Shown one piece after another: positions 1 through 7,471 of a stretch of DNA of 64,000 nucleotides (within the stretch, counting starts at the first letter, position 1; the number at the start of each line of letters is the position of its first letter). Location of the stretch: positions 310,001 through 374,000 of the forward strand of contig NZ_JABUKC010000002.1 in assembly GCF_014595885.1 (NCBI RefSeq), in the 5' to 3' direction. Under the pieces are notes generated by a model. It did no database searches and had not been told where the DNA came from. It saw only the letters and a program-made list of their open reading frames with translations. Origin of the DNA: Microcella alkalica. Lineage in GTDB: Bacteria > Actinomycetota > Actinomycetes > Actinomycetales > Microbacteriaceae. The translations under genes and the position numbers were made by a program.

Positions 1-95
1 CGCTGCCCGCCGCGACCATCTCCGTGGCGGCCGGCGCGATCGCGATCGTGGGCGTCATCCGGCTCGCCAAGCACCATCCCCAGACGCACCGCTGA
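1..95 (+). CDS. C-terminal end of an unidentified, probably membrane, protein (partial)
   Basis: Only the last 30 codons are present, read in the frame that begins at base 3 and ends at TGA 93-95. The fragment is a hydrophobic stretch (LPAATISVAAGAIAIVGV) followed by a short basic tail (IRLAKHHPQTHR), the usual look of a final transmembrane helix with a cytoplasmic tail. Too little remains to name a family. A frame with no stop up to the window edge and a natural break before the next promoter (TAGACT at 103-108) support it as real. Confidence 0.55.
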   Translation, partial: LPAATISVAAGAIAIVGVIRLAKHHPQTHR

Positions 96-102
96 GGTAC
101 CG

Positions 103-108
103 TAGACT
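103..108 (+). promoter_or_regulatory. -10 box (TAGACT) upstream of the glycosyltransferase gene
   Basis: TAGACT matches the TANNNT -10 pattern used throughout this window. Start of transcription is expected near base 115, giving a leader of about 60 bases before the GTG at 175. No convincing -35 hexamer was seen. Confidence 0.4.
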
Positions 109-174
109 CCGCTGGTCTTCCCCCGACCGCGGCGCTCCGCGCGCCTGCCCCGAGACGCAAGGACCACTTCCACC

Positions 175-1422
175 GTGCCTGACGCCCCGCATGCCGACGC
201 GGCGAGACCTCAGCCGATGCGCATCCTGATCGGTGCAGACACCTTCGCCCCCGACGTCAACGGAGCCGCCAAGTTCGCCGAGCGCCTCGCCGCAGGCCTC
301 GTCGAGCGCGGCCACGAGGTGCACATCGTCGCACCCCGCCCGGAGGACGGGCCCAACGTCACGCGCACCGAGTACCACGAGGGTCAGCCGATGACGGTGC
401 ACCGCCTCCGCTCGTGGAGGTGGAAGCCGCATCCGTGGCTGCGCTACGCGCTCCCGTGGCGCATCGAGCGCAACGCCGCGCGCATCCTCGACGAAGTGAA
501 GCCCGACGTCGTGCACTTCCAGTCGCACATCGTCGTCGGTCGCGGGCTCGCGCGGCAGGCCGCCGCGCGCGGCATCCGCATCGTCGGCACCAACCACTTC
601 ATGCCCGACAACGCGATGCAGTTCACGCCCTTCTTCGGCTCGCTGAAGGACGCCGCGATCCGCGGCATGTGGCGAGCGGCCGGCCGCACCTTCGGTCTCG
701 CCGAATCGGTCACGACGCCGACCCGCAAGGCCGCCGACTACCTCGAGAAGTACACCGCGCTGCAGGGCGTGCACGCCATCAGCTGCGGCCTGCACATCGA
801 CCACTACACGCCGAACCTCGCGCCGCGCACCGAGAACGTCGCGCTCTTCCTCGGCCGGGTCGAGGCCGAGAAGCACATCGACGAGTTGCTGCGCGCGGTC
901 GCCCTCCTCGATCCCGCGCTCGACGTCAAGGTCGAGGTCATCGGCGACGGCGAGCAGCGTGGGGCGCTCGAGCGGCTCGCGCGCGACCTCGGCATCGCCG
1001 ACCGCGTGCACTTCGCCGGGTACGCGCCCGAGGAGTACCTGAAGCAGCAGCTCACCCGGGCATCCGTCTTCGCGATGCCGAGTCGCGCCGAGCTGCAGTC
1101 GATCGCCACGATGGAGGCGATGGCGTCGGGCCTGCCCGTCGTCGGGGCGAACGCCATGGCGCTGCCGCACCTCATCCACGACGGCGAGAACGGCTTCCTC
1201 TACGAGCCGGGCGACATCGAGGGCTTCGCCGCGCGCCTCGAGCGCGTCTTCACGATGCCGCACGACGAGCTGCTCGAGCTCAAACGCGAGAGCCTGCGCA
1301 TCGTCGCCGGGCACGACATCACCCGCACGCTCGAGACCTTCGAGGCGCTCTACCGCGGCGAGGAGGTCGACGACCCGGTGGTCGACGGCGTCGGCTCGAC
1401 GGCGCCCACGCCCGCACCCTGA
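175..1422 (+). CDS. GT4-family glycosyltransferase
   Basis: A 415-residue cytoplasmic or membrane-associated GT-B glycosyltransferase that would transfer a sugar from a nucleotide donor, probably to a lipid or cell-surface acceptor. The N-terminal acceptor domain starts with a short strand and a glycine-containing loop (MRILIGADTFAPDVNG). The donor domain begins near residue 225 (FLGRVEAEKH) and carries the GT4 signature around residues 303-325 (SRAELQSIATMEAMASG, then GLPVVGANAMALPHLI). It resembles actinobacterial alpha-mannosyltransferases of the PimB/MgtA type, but the substrate cannot be read from the sequence. GTG 175 is the longest start. ATG 217, placed directly before the first strand, is an equally reasonable start. 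Confidence 0.85.
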   Translation: MPDAPHADAARPQPMRILIGADTFAPDVNGAAKFAERLAAGLVERGHEVHIVAPRPEDGPNVTRTEYHEGQPMTVHRLRSWRWKPHPWLRYALPWRIERNAARILDEVKPDVVHFQSHIVVGRGLARQAAARGIRIVGTNHFMPDNAMQFTPFFGSLKDAAIRGMWRAAGRTFGLAESVTTPTRKAADYLEKYTALQGVHAISCGLHIDHYTPNLAPRTENVALFLGRVEAEKHIDELLRAVALLDPALDVKVEVIGDGEQRGALERLARDLGIADRVHFAGYAPEEYLKQQLTRASVFAMPSRAELQSIATMEAMASGLPVVGANAMALPHLIHDGENGFLYEPGDIEGFAARLERVFTMPHDELLELKRESLRIVAGHDITRTLETFEALYRGEEVDDPVVDGVGSTAPTPAP

Positions 1423-1445
1423 GCTGACGCGTCGCCGTCGCTCGG

Positions 1446-1451
1446 TAGAGT
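1446..1451 (+). promoter_or_regulatory. -10 box (TAGAGT) of the tRNA-Met gene
   Basis: TAGAGT lies 24 bases before the mature tRNA 5' end, so the primary transcript would have a short leader of about 17 bases removed by RNase P. Confidence 0.4.
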
Positions 1452-1475
1452 GGCGCACGGGCCCTCGCGGCCCAC

Positions 1476-1549
1476 GGGGCGGTAGCTCAGCTGGTCAGAG
1501 CAGCGGACTCATAATCCGTCGGTCACGGGTTCAAGTCCCGTCCGCCCTA
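1476..1549 (+). tRNA. tRNA-Met (anticodon CAT), elongator type
   Basis: A 74-base cloverleaf. The acceptor stem GGGGCGG pairs with CCGCCCT (one G-U), the discriminator is A1549 and genomic CC follows. The D arm TAGCTCAGCTGGTCAGAG is standard. The anticodon stem GCGGA/TCCGT closes the loop CTCATAA with CAT at 1510-1512. The T arm is ACGGG-TTCAAGT-CCCGT. A fully paired first acceptor base and the standard D loop suggest elongator Met rather than initiator. A CAT tRNA modified to read isoleucine AUA codons cannot be excluded from sequence alone. Confidence 0.92.
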
Positions 1550-1568
1550 CCGCATCGTCCCGGCGCGG

Positions 1569-1892
1569 TCAGTGCGCGTCGCTGACAAGCTTCAGGCCGA
1601 TGACGCACGCGACGATGCCGAGCACGAGCAGCAGCTTCACGACCGAGAGCGCCTCCGCACCGGTGAGCATCGCCCACACCACCGTGAGGCTCGCCCCGAT
1701 GCCGACCCACACGGCGTAGGCGGTGCCGGTCGGGATCTCGCGCATCGCCCACGCGAGCCCCGCCATGCTGGCGGCGAGCGCGACGACGAAGACGAGTGAC
1801 GGCCCGAGCCTGCTGAAGCCCTTCGACGCGCCGAGGGCGGTGGCCCACACGGCTTCCAGCACGCCCGAGGCGATGAGCACGATCCACGACAT
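1569..1892 (-). CDS. sugE: SugE/Gdx small multidrug resistance family guanidinium exporter
   Basis: A 107-residue inner-membrane protein with four transmembrane helices. It matches SugE of E. coli, as I recall that sequence, closely along its length: MSWIVLIASGVLEAVWA at the N-terminus with the conserved proton/substrate glutamate at residue 13, then SKGFSRL, LAWAMREIPTGTAYAVW and a C-terminal IGLKLVS. The SugE/Gdx branch exports guanidinium in exchange for protons. The gene sits directly behind a guanidine-III riboswitch, which strongly favours the guanidinium role over general drug resistance. The start ATG has a good ribosome binding site, GGGAGG, six bases upstream. Confidence 0.93.
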   Translation of the reverse strand: MSWIVLIASGVLEAVWATALGASKGFSRLGPSLVFVVALAASMAGLAWAMREIPTGTAYAVWVGIGASLTVVWAMLTGAEALSVVKLLLVLGIVACVIGLKLVSDAH

Positions 1893-1906
1893 GACGGTCC
1901 TCCCGT

Positions 1907-1947
1907 GGCCAGTCTTGTCGCGTGCCGGGTACTGAACCGTCGTCCGG
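1907..1947 (-). promoter_or_regulatory. Guanidine-III riboswitch (ykkC-III) upstream of sugE
   Basis: Read on the minus strand, this stretch holds the three invariant blocks of the guanidine-III aptamer in order: CCGGACGA (1947-1940), TACCCGG (1931-1925) and GACAAGAC (1919-1912). A short CAGT/ACTG helix lies between the variable parts. The layout matches the Thermobifida fusca aptamer as I remember it. The aptamer ends only about 15 bases before the sugE start and next to its GGGAGG ribosome binding site, so translational control is likely. CTCCC at 1950-1946, at the aptamer's 5' edge, is complementary to that ribosome binding site and is a candidate sequestering strand. Confidence 0.88.
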
Positions 1948-2027
1948 GAGCCCGAGTGCCGTGCTCTGCCATCAGCCTGCCGCACGTTCGTGAGCACCGC
2001 CTGAGCGCTGGTGAGCCTGCCCCTCGC

Positions 2028-2033
2028 TAGCAT
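2028..2033 (+). promoter_or_regulatory. -10 box (TAGCAT) of the heliorhodopsin-like gene
   Basis: TAGCAT lies 37 bases before the chosen ATG, leaving a leader of about 30 bases that contains the CGAGGAG ribosome binding site at 2059-2065. Confidence 0.35.
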
Positions 2034-2070
2034 GCCGAGCAGGGCCGATCCGCGGCCACGAGGAGCCCGC

Positions 2071-2829
2071 ATGACCGACTCGACGCAGCGCCGAAACGAC
2101 CCCCCGACGCGGATGCCCAGCCTCGACACCCTCGCCGTCGCCGCAGCCGTGCTGCACCTGCTGGCCGCGCTCGGGCTGCTCGTCGCAGCACCCCGGCTCA
2201 CGACGGAGCTGCCCGTCAGGCTCTCCGCCCCCGGCTTGCCGCCGGCGCCCTTCGCCGCCGTGGATCTCGCGGCGGCGGCCGCGGTCGTGCTGCTCGTGAG
2301 CGCCGTCGTACGGCTCGCGGTGGGCATCCCGCCGCTGCGCGAACGGCACGCCGCGGCGCTCGCGCGCGGGCGGGCGGGAGTGCGCTGGCTCGAGCTCTCG
2401 CAGCAGGCCGGCATCACGATCGTGCTCGTCGCGCTGCTCAACGGGGTGAGCGAGGCGGGCGTGCTCGTCGCGGCGTACGCCCTCGCCGCCGGTGCGGTGC
2501 TGCTGCTGCTGCTGCAGGATCGCTGGGTCGCGCCGGGCCGGGCCGGGCTCGCACCGTTCAGCGTCGGCGCCGCGATCGGCATCGTGCCGTGGGGCGTCGT
2601 CGCGCTCTACCAGGTCACGCGGCTCGTCGTCGGCGAGCCCGTGAGCCTGCTCGTGAGCGCGACGACCCTCGCGCTGCTCGCGCTCAGCGCCGCGCAGTGG
2701 TGGAGCGTGTGGTGGCACCGGCAGCCCGCTCGCGGCGAGGCCGCCGCGCTCGGCGCCGAGCGCGTCTTCCTGCTGCTGACCCTCGCGCACTCGGCGGTGC
2801 TCGCGACGGCAGCGCTGCTCGCCGGCTGA
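2071..2829 (+). CDS. Heliorhodopsin-family seven-helix membrane protein lacking the retinal-binding lysine
   Basis: A 252-residue protein with about seven hydrophobic helices. It aligns with heliorhodopsin (compared from memory with HeR 48C12) at diagnostic places: VLHLLA near residue 29 (the HeR histidine in helix 1), VRWLELSQQAGITIVLVALL with Glu108 at the Schiff-base counterion position, IGIVPW in helix 5, and AERVFLLLTLAHSAVLA in helix 7. In HeR the last segment reads VAKSALAW with the retinal lysine. Here that place is His240/Ser241, and the whole protein contains no lysine, so covalent retinal binding is impossible. ATG 2071 is chosen over GTG 2011 because CGAGGAG precedes it and homology begins there. 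Function unknown; perhaps a retinal-independent sensor or membrane scaffold. Confidence 0.8.
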   Translation: MTDSTQRRNDPPTRMPSLDTLAVAAAVLHLLAALGLLVAAPRLTTELPVRLSAPGLPPAPFAAVDLAAAAAVVLLVSAVVRLAVGIPPLRERHAAALARGRAGVRWLELSQQAGITIVLVALLNGVSEAGVLVAAYALAAGAVLLLLLQDRWVAPGRAGLAPFSVGAAIGIVPWGVVALYQVTRLVVGEPVSLLVSATTLALLALSAAQWWSVWWHRQPARGEAAALGAERVFLLLTLAHSAVLATAALLAG

Positions 2830-2945
2830 CGGCGGCCGGCCACGGCGCGCCTCGCGGCCGCGACCTCGGCCCGACGGGCGGCGTCGGGGGGAACAGCGGC
2901 GCGCCGATTCGCGTTGGCCCGAGCATCCCCAGCAGGATGGAGCCC

Positions 2946-3797
2946 ATGTCGAACGCCGCCTCGCCCACGCAGCCCACCGCGCCCGCCGCCCCCGCGACGC
3001 CGGAGGAGCGCTACGCGGTGTTCCGCGAGCGGCGCGACCTCGCCGCGGTGCAGCCGCAGGGCCCGCTCGCGCTCGTCAACACGCAGTGGGTCGACGCCGA
3101 GCAGACGATCTGGGGCGTGCCGGGCCGCTGGGCTCCGGCGCCCGAGGGCGGGCTGCTCGTCACGGCGACCGCCGCCGACGGCATCACCGTCGACGGCGAG
3201 CTCGTCGACGGCACCGTGCGCGTGCGCGGCAAGGACGACCCCTCGCCGTCGAGCATCGTGTTCGACGACCACACGACCGGCTTCGTCATCGCGGGGGAGG
3301 AGGGCGCCTACGCCCTGCGTGTGTGGGATGCCCGCAGCGAGGCCATCGAGAGCTTCGGCGGCATCGACGCCTTCGCCTACGACCCGGCGTGGGTGCTGAC
3401 GGGCACGTTCCGCGAGATCGAGGGCGGCACGACGGTCGGCTTCGAGCACCTGAAAGACGACGGCAAGACGCGCGACGAGGTCGTGCCCGGCGAGATCCGC
3501 TTCACGCACGACGGGGTCGAGTACGACATCGCGGCTTTCAAGTCGGGGCGTGCGCTGCAGCTCGTCTTCGCCGACGCGACCAACGGCGACAGCACCTACT
3601 CGGTGGGCCGCTTCCTCTTCCTCGCCCCGAACTCGGACGGCACGATCACCCTCGACTTCAACCTCGCGGTGCTGCCCCCGTGCGCGTTCAGCTACAACTT
3701 CAACTGCCCGCTGCCGCCCAAGCAGAACCGCTTCCCGTTCGCGATCGAGGCGGGCGAGAAGAACGTGCTCGCCAAGGACGGCTCGCTGCTGCACTAG
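2946..3797 (+). CDS. DUF1684 domain protein
   Basis: A 283-residue soluble protein of the DUF1684 family, whose function is not established. The family's C-terminal block is clear: LPPCAFSYNFNCPLPPKQNR, then FPFAIEAGEK. Upstream parts also fit, with the pattern WGVPGRW near residue 57 and repeated short beta strands. The N-terminus is a low-complexity Ala/Pro tail of about 20 residues. No signal peptide is visible. It stands alone: the neighbours on both sides have their own promoters. The start ATG is the first in frame after the gap from the heliorhodopsin-like gene. Confidence 0.8.
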   Translation: MSNAASPTQPTAPAAPATPEERYAVFRERRDLAAVQPQGPLALVNTQWVDAEQTIWGVPGRWAPAPEGGLLVTATAADGITVDGELVDGTVRVRGKDDPSPSSIVFDDHTTGFVIAGEEGAYALRVWDARSEAIESFGGIDAFAYDPAWVLTGTFREIEGGTTVGFEHLKDDGKTRDEVVPGEIRFTHDGVEYDIAAFKSGRALQLVFADATNGDSTYSVGRFLFLAPNSDGTITLDFNLAVLPPCAFSYNFNCPLPPKQNRFPFAIEAGEKNVLAKDGSLLH

Positions 3798-3874
3798 CCC
3801 CTCGAGCATCGGCGAGCGGGTGCCGATATCCTGACGGAGGCGTCCGACGGAGGGCGCCCCGGCGGAGGTGTCCC

Positions 3875-5194
3875 ATGGCGAGCTCGTGGCACTCCGCTCC
3901 CGTGCCCGTCGGCGGCGCCGCCTGGCGCGATCGGCTCGAGGCGGCCCAGGCAGCTCCCGATGACGGCACGGACGGCATCCGGTCGGTCGTGGTCGACTCG
4001 TGGCGTCGCGCGCGCGACCGCTCCGTGGATCCCGACCGGCTCCCGGCCATCGACCTCGCCGAGGCCGAGCTGCGCGAGTACCGAGCGGCCCACCCCCTCG
4101 CCAGCACGCTGCCGATCATCCACCGACTGCTGATCCGGCACACCTTCGACTCGCGCCTCATCATCGCCGTCGGGGATCAGGCCGGTCGTCTGCTGTGGAT
4201 CGACGGCGACCGCGACCTGCGGCGCCGCGCCGAGAGCATGGCCTTCATCGAGGGCGCGAACTGGTCGGAGGAGATCGCGGGCACGTCCGCTCCTGGCACC
4301 GCCCTCGCCCTCGACCACGGCATCCAGATCCGCGGCGCGGAGCACTACAACCGCATCGTGCACCCGTGGAGCTGCACCGCCGTGCCCGTGCACGATCCTG
4401 CGAGCGGTCGCATCATCGGCGTGATCGACATCACGGGCGGCGACGAGGCAGTCGCGCCCGCGACGCTGCCGCTGCTCGAAGCGACCGTCGCCGCCGTTGA
4501 GGCCGAACTGCACGTGCAGCGACTGGATGCTCTGACGAGCGCCCCGCGCACGGTCGAGCCGCCCGTCCGTCGCCGCACGCGCGCCGCGGTGACCCGCGAA
4601 CCGCTCCTGCGCGTGCTCGGGCGCGAGACGGGACTGCTCGAGTCCGACGGTCGTGAGCTCGAGCTGAGCGCTCGGCACGCGGAGATCCTCGCGCTGCTCG
4701 CGTGGCATCCGGCCGGCCTCAGCGCCGAGGCCCTCGCGCAGGCGGTTCACGGCCGCGACGGCGCGATCGTGACGCTGCGAGCCGAGATGGTGCGCCTCCG
4801 CCGAGTGCTCGAGGAGGGCGGGCACGCCGATCTGGTCCCGCTCAGCCGGCCGTACCGGCTGCCTCGGCGTCTGCAGCTCGACGCGCACCGCGTGCTGGCG
4901 TTCCTCGACCGAGGCGCGCACCGTGTGGCCCTCGGACACTATGCGGGCGCGGTGCTGCCCGGCTCGAGCGCACCGGGTGCCGAGGCCATGCGCCTCGAGG
5001 TGGCTCGCCGAGTGCGCGAGAGCATGCTCTCCGACGCGACGGTCGACACGCTGCTCGACTACGCGCGAACCGACGATGCGGCACTCGACCTCGAGGTCTG
5101 GACGACGGCGCTGCGGCTGCTCCCGGCCGCGAGTCCTCGGCGCGCCGCGGTGGTCGGCCGCATCGAGATGATCGAGCGCGAGCTCGGCCGCTGA
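3875..5194 (+). CDS. GAF-domain transcriptional regulator of the aldehyde dehydrogenase module
   Basis: A 439-residue cytoplasmic regulator. Residues about 33-50 (VVVDSWRRARDRSVDPDRL) are the typical lead-in of AcoR-like proteins. A GAF sensor domain follows at about 75-210 (IIAVGDQAGRLLWIDGD, FIEGANWSEEIAGTSAPGTA, HPWSCTAVPVHDP). The C-terminus (about 255-330) looks like a winged-helix DNA-binding region (ELSARHAEILALLAWHP). There is no AAA+ domain, so it is not a sigma-54 activator. In actinobacteria such regulators sit beside exaC-type aldehyde dehydrogenase and DUF779, exactly as here, so it most likely controls those genes, possibly through the GCAAC repeats at 5243-5267. GCGGAGG precedes the ATG. 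Confidence 0.82.
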   Translation: MASSWHSAPVPVGGAAWRDRLEAAQAAPDDGTDGIRSVVVDSWRRARDRSVDPDRLPAIDLAEAELREYRAAHPLASTLPIIHRLLIRHTFDSRLIIAVGDQAGRLLWIDGDRDLRRRAESMAFIEGANWSEEIAGTSAPGTALALDHGIQIRGAEHYNRIVHPWSCTAVPVHDPASGRIIGVIDITGGDEAVAPATLPLLEATVAAVEAELHVQRLDALTSAPRTVEPPVRRRTRAAVTREPLLRVLGRETGLLESDGRELELSARHAEILALLAWHPAGLSAEALAQAVHGRDGAIVTLRAEMVRLRRVLEEGGHADLVPLSRPYRLPRRLQLDAHRVLAFLDRGAHRVALGHYAGAVLPGSSAPGAEAMRLEVARRVRESMLSDATVDTLLDYARTDDAALDLEVWTTALRLLPAASPRRAAVVGRIEMIERELGR

Positions 5195-5242
5195 CACTCG
5201 GCGCGGATCACGCCCCGCGGCAGCGGCCGCGGGCGCGCCCGC

Positions 5243-5267
5243 GCAACTGTCGGCAACCGGTCGCAAC
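5243..5267 (+). repeat. Three phased GCAAC direct repeats, candidate regulator binding site
   Basis: GCAAC occurs at 5243-5247, 5253-5257 and 5263-5267, each exactly 10 bases from the next, so all three lie on one face of the helix. They are in the 145-base gap between the GAF regulator and the aldehyde dehydrogenase, about 73-97 bases before its ATG. This is the expected place for an activator site. Confidence 0.5.
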
Positions 5268-5339
5268 CTTCGGCGCCCTAGCGTGTGCGCACCGCGCAGC
5301 CCCGCGCGAGCATCCTGACAATGACGTCGAAGGAGAGTC

Positions 5340-6863
5340 ATGACCGTCTACGCCGCACCGGGTTCGCCCGACTGCAAGGTCGTCTTCAAGTCCCGCTACG
5401 AGCACTGGATCGGGGGTGGATGGGTCGCGCCGGTGAAGGGCCAGTACTTCGAGGACATCTCGCCGGTCAACGGGAAGGCTTTCGCCGAGGTCGCCCGCGG
5501 CACCGCTGAGGACATCGAGGCCGCGCTCGACGCCGCGCACAAGGCCGCTCCCGCCTGGGGCCGCACGAGCACGACCGAGCGCGCCGCCGTGCTCAACCGC
5601 ATCGCCGACGTGATCGACGCGAACCTCGAGCTGCTCGCCGTCGCCGAGACCTGGGACAACGGCAAGCCGATCCGCGAGCCGCTCAACGCCGACCTGCCCC
5701 TCGCGGCCGACCACTTCCGGTACTTCGCCGCCGCCATCCGCGCGCAGGACGGCGACTTCCAGGAGATGGACGGCGACATGACGTCGTACCAGTACCACGA
5801 GCCGCTCGGCGTGGTGGGCCAGATCATCCCCTGGAACTTCCCCATCCTCATGGCGGCCTGGAAGCTCGCCCCCGCCCTCGCCGCCGGCAACGCGATCGTG
5901 CTCAAGCCGGCCGAGCAGACGCCCGTCTCGATCCTGGTGCTCATCGAGCTCATCGGCGACATCCTGCCTCCCGGCGTGGTCAACATCGTCAACGGCTTCG
6001 GCGTCGAGGCCGGCAAGCCGCTCGCGAGCAGCAGCCGCATCCGCAAGATCGCCTTCACGGGCGAGACGACGACCGGCCGCCTGATCCTGCAGTACGCGAG
6101 CGCCAACATCATCCCGGCGACGCTCGAGCTCGGCGGCAAGAGCCCGAACATCTTCTTCTCTGACGTCGCCGACCGCGATGACGCGTTCTACGACAAGGCG
6201 CAGGAGGGCTTCACGCTCTTCGCCTTCAACCAGGGCGAGGTGTGCACCTGCCCGAGCCGTGCGCTCATCGAGAAGCCGATCTACGACCGGTTCCTGGGCG
6301 ACGCGGTCGAGCGCACGCGCAAGGCCGTGCAGGGCAACCCGCTCGACACCGACACGCAGGTGGGCGCGCAGGCCTCGAACGATCAGCTGGAGAAGATCCT
6401 GAGCTACATCGACATCGGCAAGCAGGAGGGCGCGAAGCTGCTGCTCGGCGGCGAGCGCAACGACCTCGGCGGCGACCTCAGCGAGGGCTACTACGTGACT
6501 CCCACGATCTTCGAGGGGCACAACGGCATGCGACTGTTCCAGGAGGAGATCTTCGGGCCCGTCGTCGCCGTGACGAGCTTCGACGGCTACGACGACGCGA
6601 TCTCGATCGCGAACGACACGCTCTACGGCCTCGGCGCGGGCGTGTGGTCGCGCAACGGCAACGTCGCGTACCGGGCCGGCCGCGACATCCAGGCGGGCCG
6701 GGTGTGGATCAACAACTACCACGCCTACCCGGCCGGGGCGGCGTTCGGCGGCTACAAGAGCTCGGGCATCGGGCGCGAGAACAACAAGCTCGCCCTGACG
6801 CACTACCAGCAGACGAAGAACCTGCTCGTCTCGTACTCCGAGAACAAGCTGGGCTTCTTCTAG
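5340..6863 (+). CDS. exaC: NAD-dependent aldehyde dehydrogenase (ExaC/AcoD type)
   Basis: A 507-residue cytoplasmic enzyme that oxidises aldehydes, probably acetaldehyde or similar, to acids. The active-site parts are intact: IIPWNFP with catalytic Asn near residue 166, LELGGKSPN with the general-base Glu near 263, and [13 protein letters not shown] with the nucleophile Cys302. The FNQGEVC context is that of the ExaC/AcoD group. It follows the GAF regulator and precedes DUF779, a conserved trio. AAGGAGAG gives a strong ribosome binding site six to seven bases before the ATG. Two strong hairpins after the stop (6870-6953) separate it from the DUF779 gene. Confidence 0.93.
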   Translation: MTVYAAPGSPDCKVVFKSRYEHWIGGGWVAPVKGQYFEDISPVNGKAFAEVARGTAEDIEAALDAAHKAAPAWGRTSTTERAAVLNRIADVIDANLELLAVAETWDNGKPIREPLNADLPLAADHFRYFAAAIRAQDGDFQEMDGDMTSYQYHEPLGVVGQIIPWNFPILMAAWKLAPALAAGNAIVLKPAEQTPVSILVLIELIGDILPPGVVNIVNGFGVEAGKPLASSSRIRKIAFTGETTTGRLILQYASANIIPATLELGGKSPNIFFSDVADRDDAFYDKAQEGFTLFAFNQGEVCTCPSRALIEKPIYDRFLGDAVERTRKAVQGNPLDTDTQVGAQASNDQLEKILSYIDIGKQEGAKLLLGGERNDLGGDLSEGYYVTPTIFEGHNGMRLFQEEIFGPVVAVTSFDGYDDAISIANDTLYGLGAGVWSRNGNVAYRAGRDIQAGRVWINNYHAYPAGAAFGGYKSSGIGRENNKLALTHYQQTKNLLVSYSENKLGFF

Positions 6864-6869
6864 CAGGCC

Positions 6870-6906
6870 GTGCGCGGGGCGGCGGCGGAGGCCTCGCCCC
6901 GCGCAC
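6870..6906 (+). terminator. Hairpin after the aldehyde dehydrogenase gene
   Basis: An 11-bp perfect stem (6870-6880 with 6896-6906) begins seven bases after the stop codon. No T run follows, which is common for terminators in high-GC genomes. Confidence 0.6.
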
Positions 6907-6914
6907 TCGCAGAC

Positions 6915-6953
6915 CGACGGTCGGCCGCGAAGCCTGGTCGCGGCCGACCGTCG
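6915..6953 (+). terminator. Second, 16-bp perfect hairpin before the DUF779 gene
   Basis: CGACGGTCGGCCGCGA (6915-6930) is perfectly repeated in inverse at 6938-6953 with a 7-base loop. Perfect symmetry over 32 bases makes it either a strong terminator/processing site or a protein-binding palindrome in front of the next gene. Confidence 0.55.
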
Positions 6954-7005
6954 TACGCTTCACCCACCCGCGGCATGCGCCGCGACGCACGAGGAGGTGC
7001 CGAGC

Positions 7006-7413
7006 ATGCTGGAATCCGCTGTGACGATCGAGGGCGAGTCGGTCTCGAGGGTCGCCCTGACCGACGAGTCGGTCGCGCTGCTGCGACGGCTGTGGCAGCA
7101 GCACGGCCCGCTCATGTTCCACCAGTCGGGCGGCTGCTGCGACGGATCGTCGCCCATGTGCTTCCCGGCCGGCGACTTCGTCACGTCCGATCAGGACGTC
7201 CTGCTCGGTCGCTTCGACATCGCGCCAACCGGCTCGACCGGCCAGCCGCTCGAGTTCTGGATGAGCGCCGAGCAGTTCGCGTACTGGAGCCACACCCACC
7301 TCACGGTCGATGTCGTCGCCGGTCGCGGCAGCGGCTTCAGTGTCGAGGCCCCCGAGGGCGTGCGCTTCCTCATCCGCTCGCGCCTCATGGAGACCGCTCA
7401 GCCCTTCGCCTGA
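7006..7413 (+). CDS. DUF779 protein, partner of ExaC aldehyde dehydrogenase
   Basis: A 135-residue protein of the DUF779 family, found almost always beside ExaC-like aldehyde dehydrogenases. Its function is not known. The conserved block HQSGGCCDGSSPMCFP (near residues 41-56) carries three cysteines that could bind metal or be redox-active, and LGRFDIAPTG and FWMSAEQFAYWSHTHLTVDVV are also typical. ATG 7006 is preferred to GTG 6997 because GAGGAGG (6991-6997) then has normal spacing. The double hairpin upstream suggests that it is expressed less than the dehydrogenase or from its own promoter. Confidence 0.85.
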   Translation: MLESAVTIEGESVSRVALTDESVALLRRLWQQHGPLMFHQSGGCCDGSSPMCFPAGDFVTSDQDVLLGRFDIAPTGSTGQPLEFWMSAEQFAYWSHTHLTVDVVAGRGSGFSVEAPEGVRFLIRSRLMETAQPFA

Positions 7414-7459
7414 GCGGCGCGCGTCGACGCACCAGCGCGGCGGCGTCGGCGGGGCCGGG

Positions 7460-7465
7460 CAGACT
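7460..7465 (+). promoter_or_regulatory. -10 box (CAGACT) of the polymerase gene, leaderless
   Basis: CAGACT is followed by exactly six bases and then the GTG start at 7472, so transcription would begin at or one base from the start codon. Confidence 0.5.
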
Positions 7466-7471
7466 GGTGCG

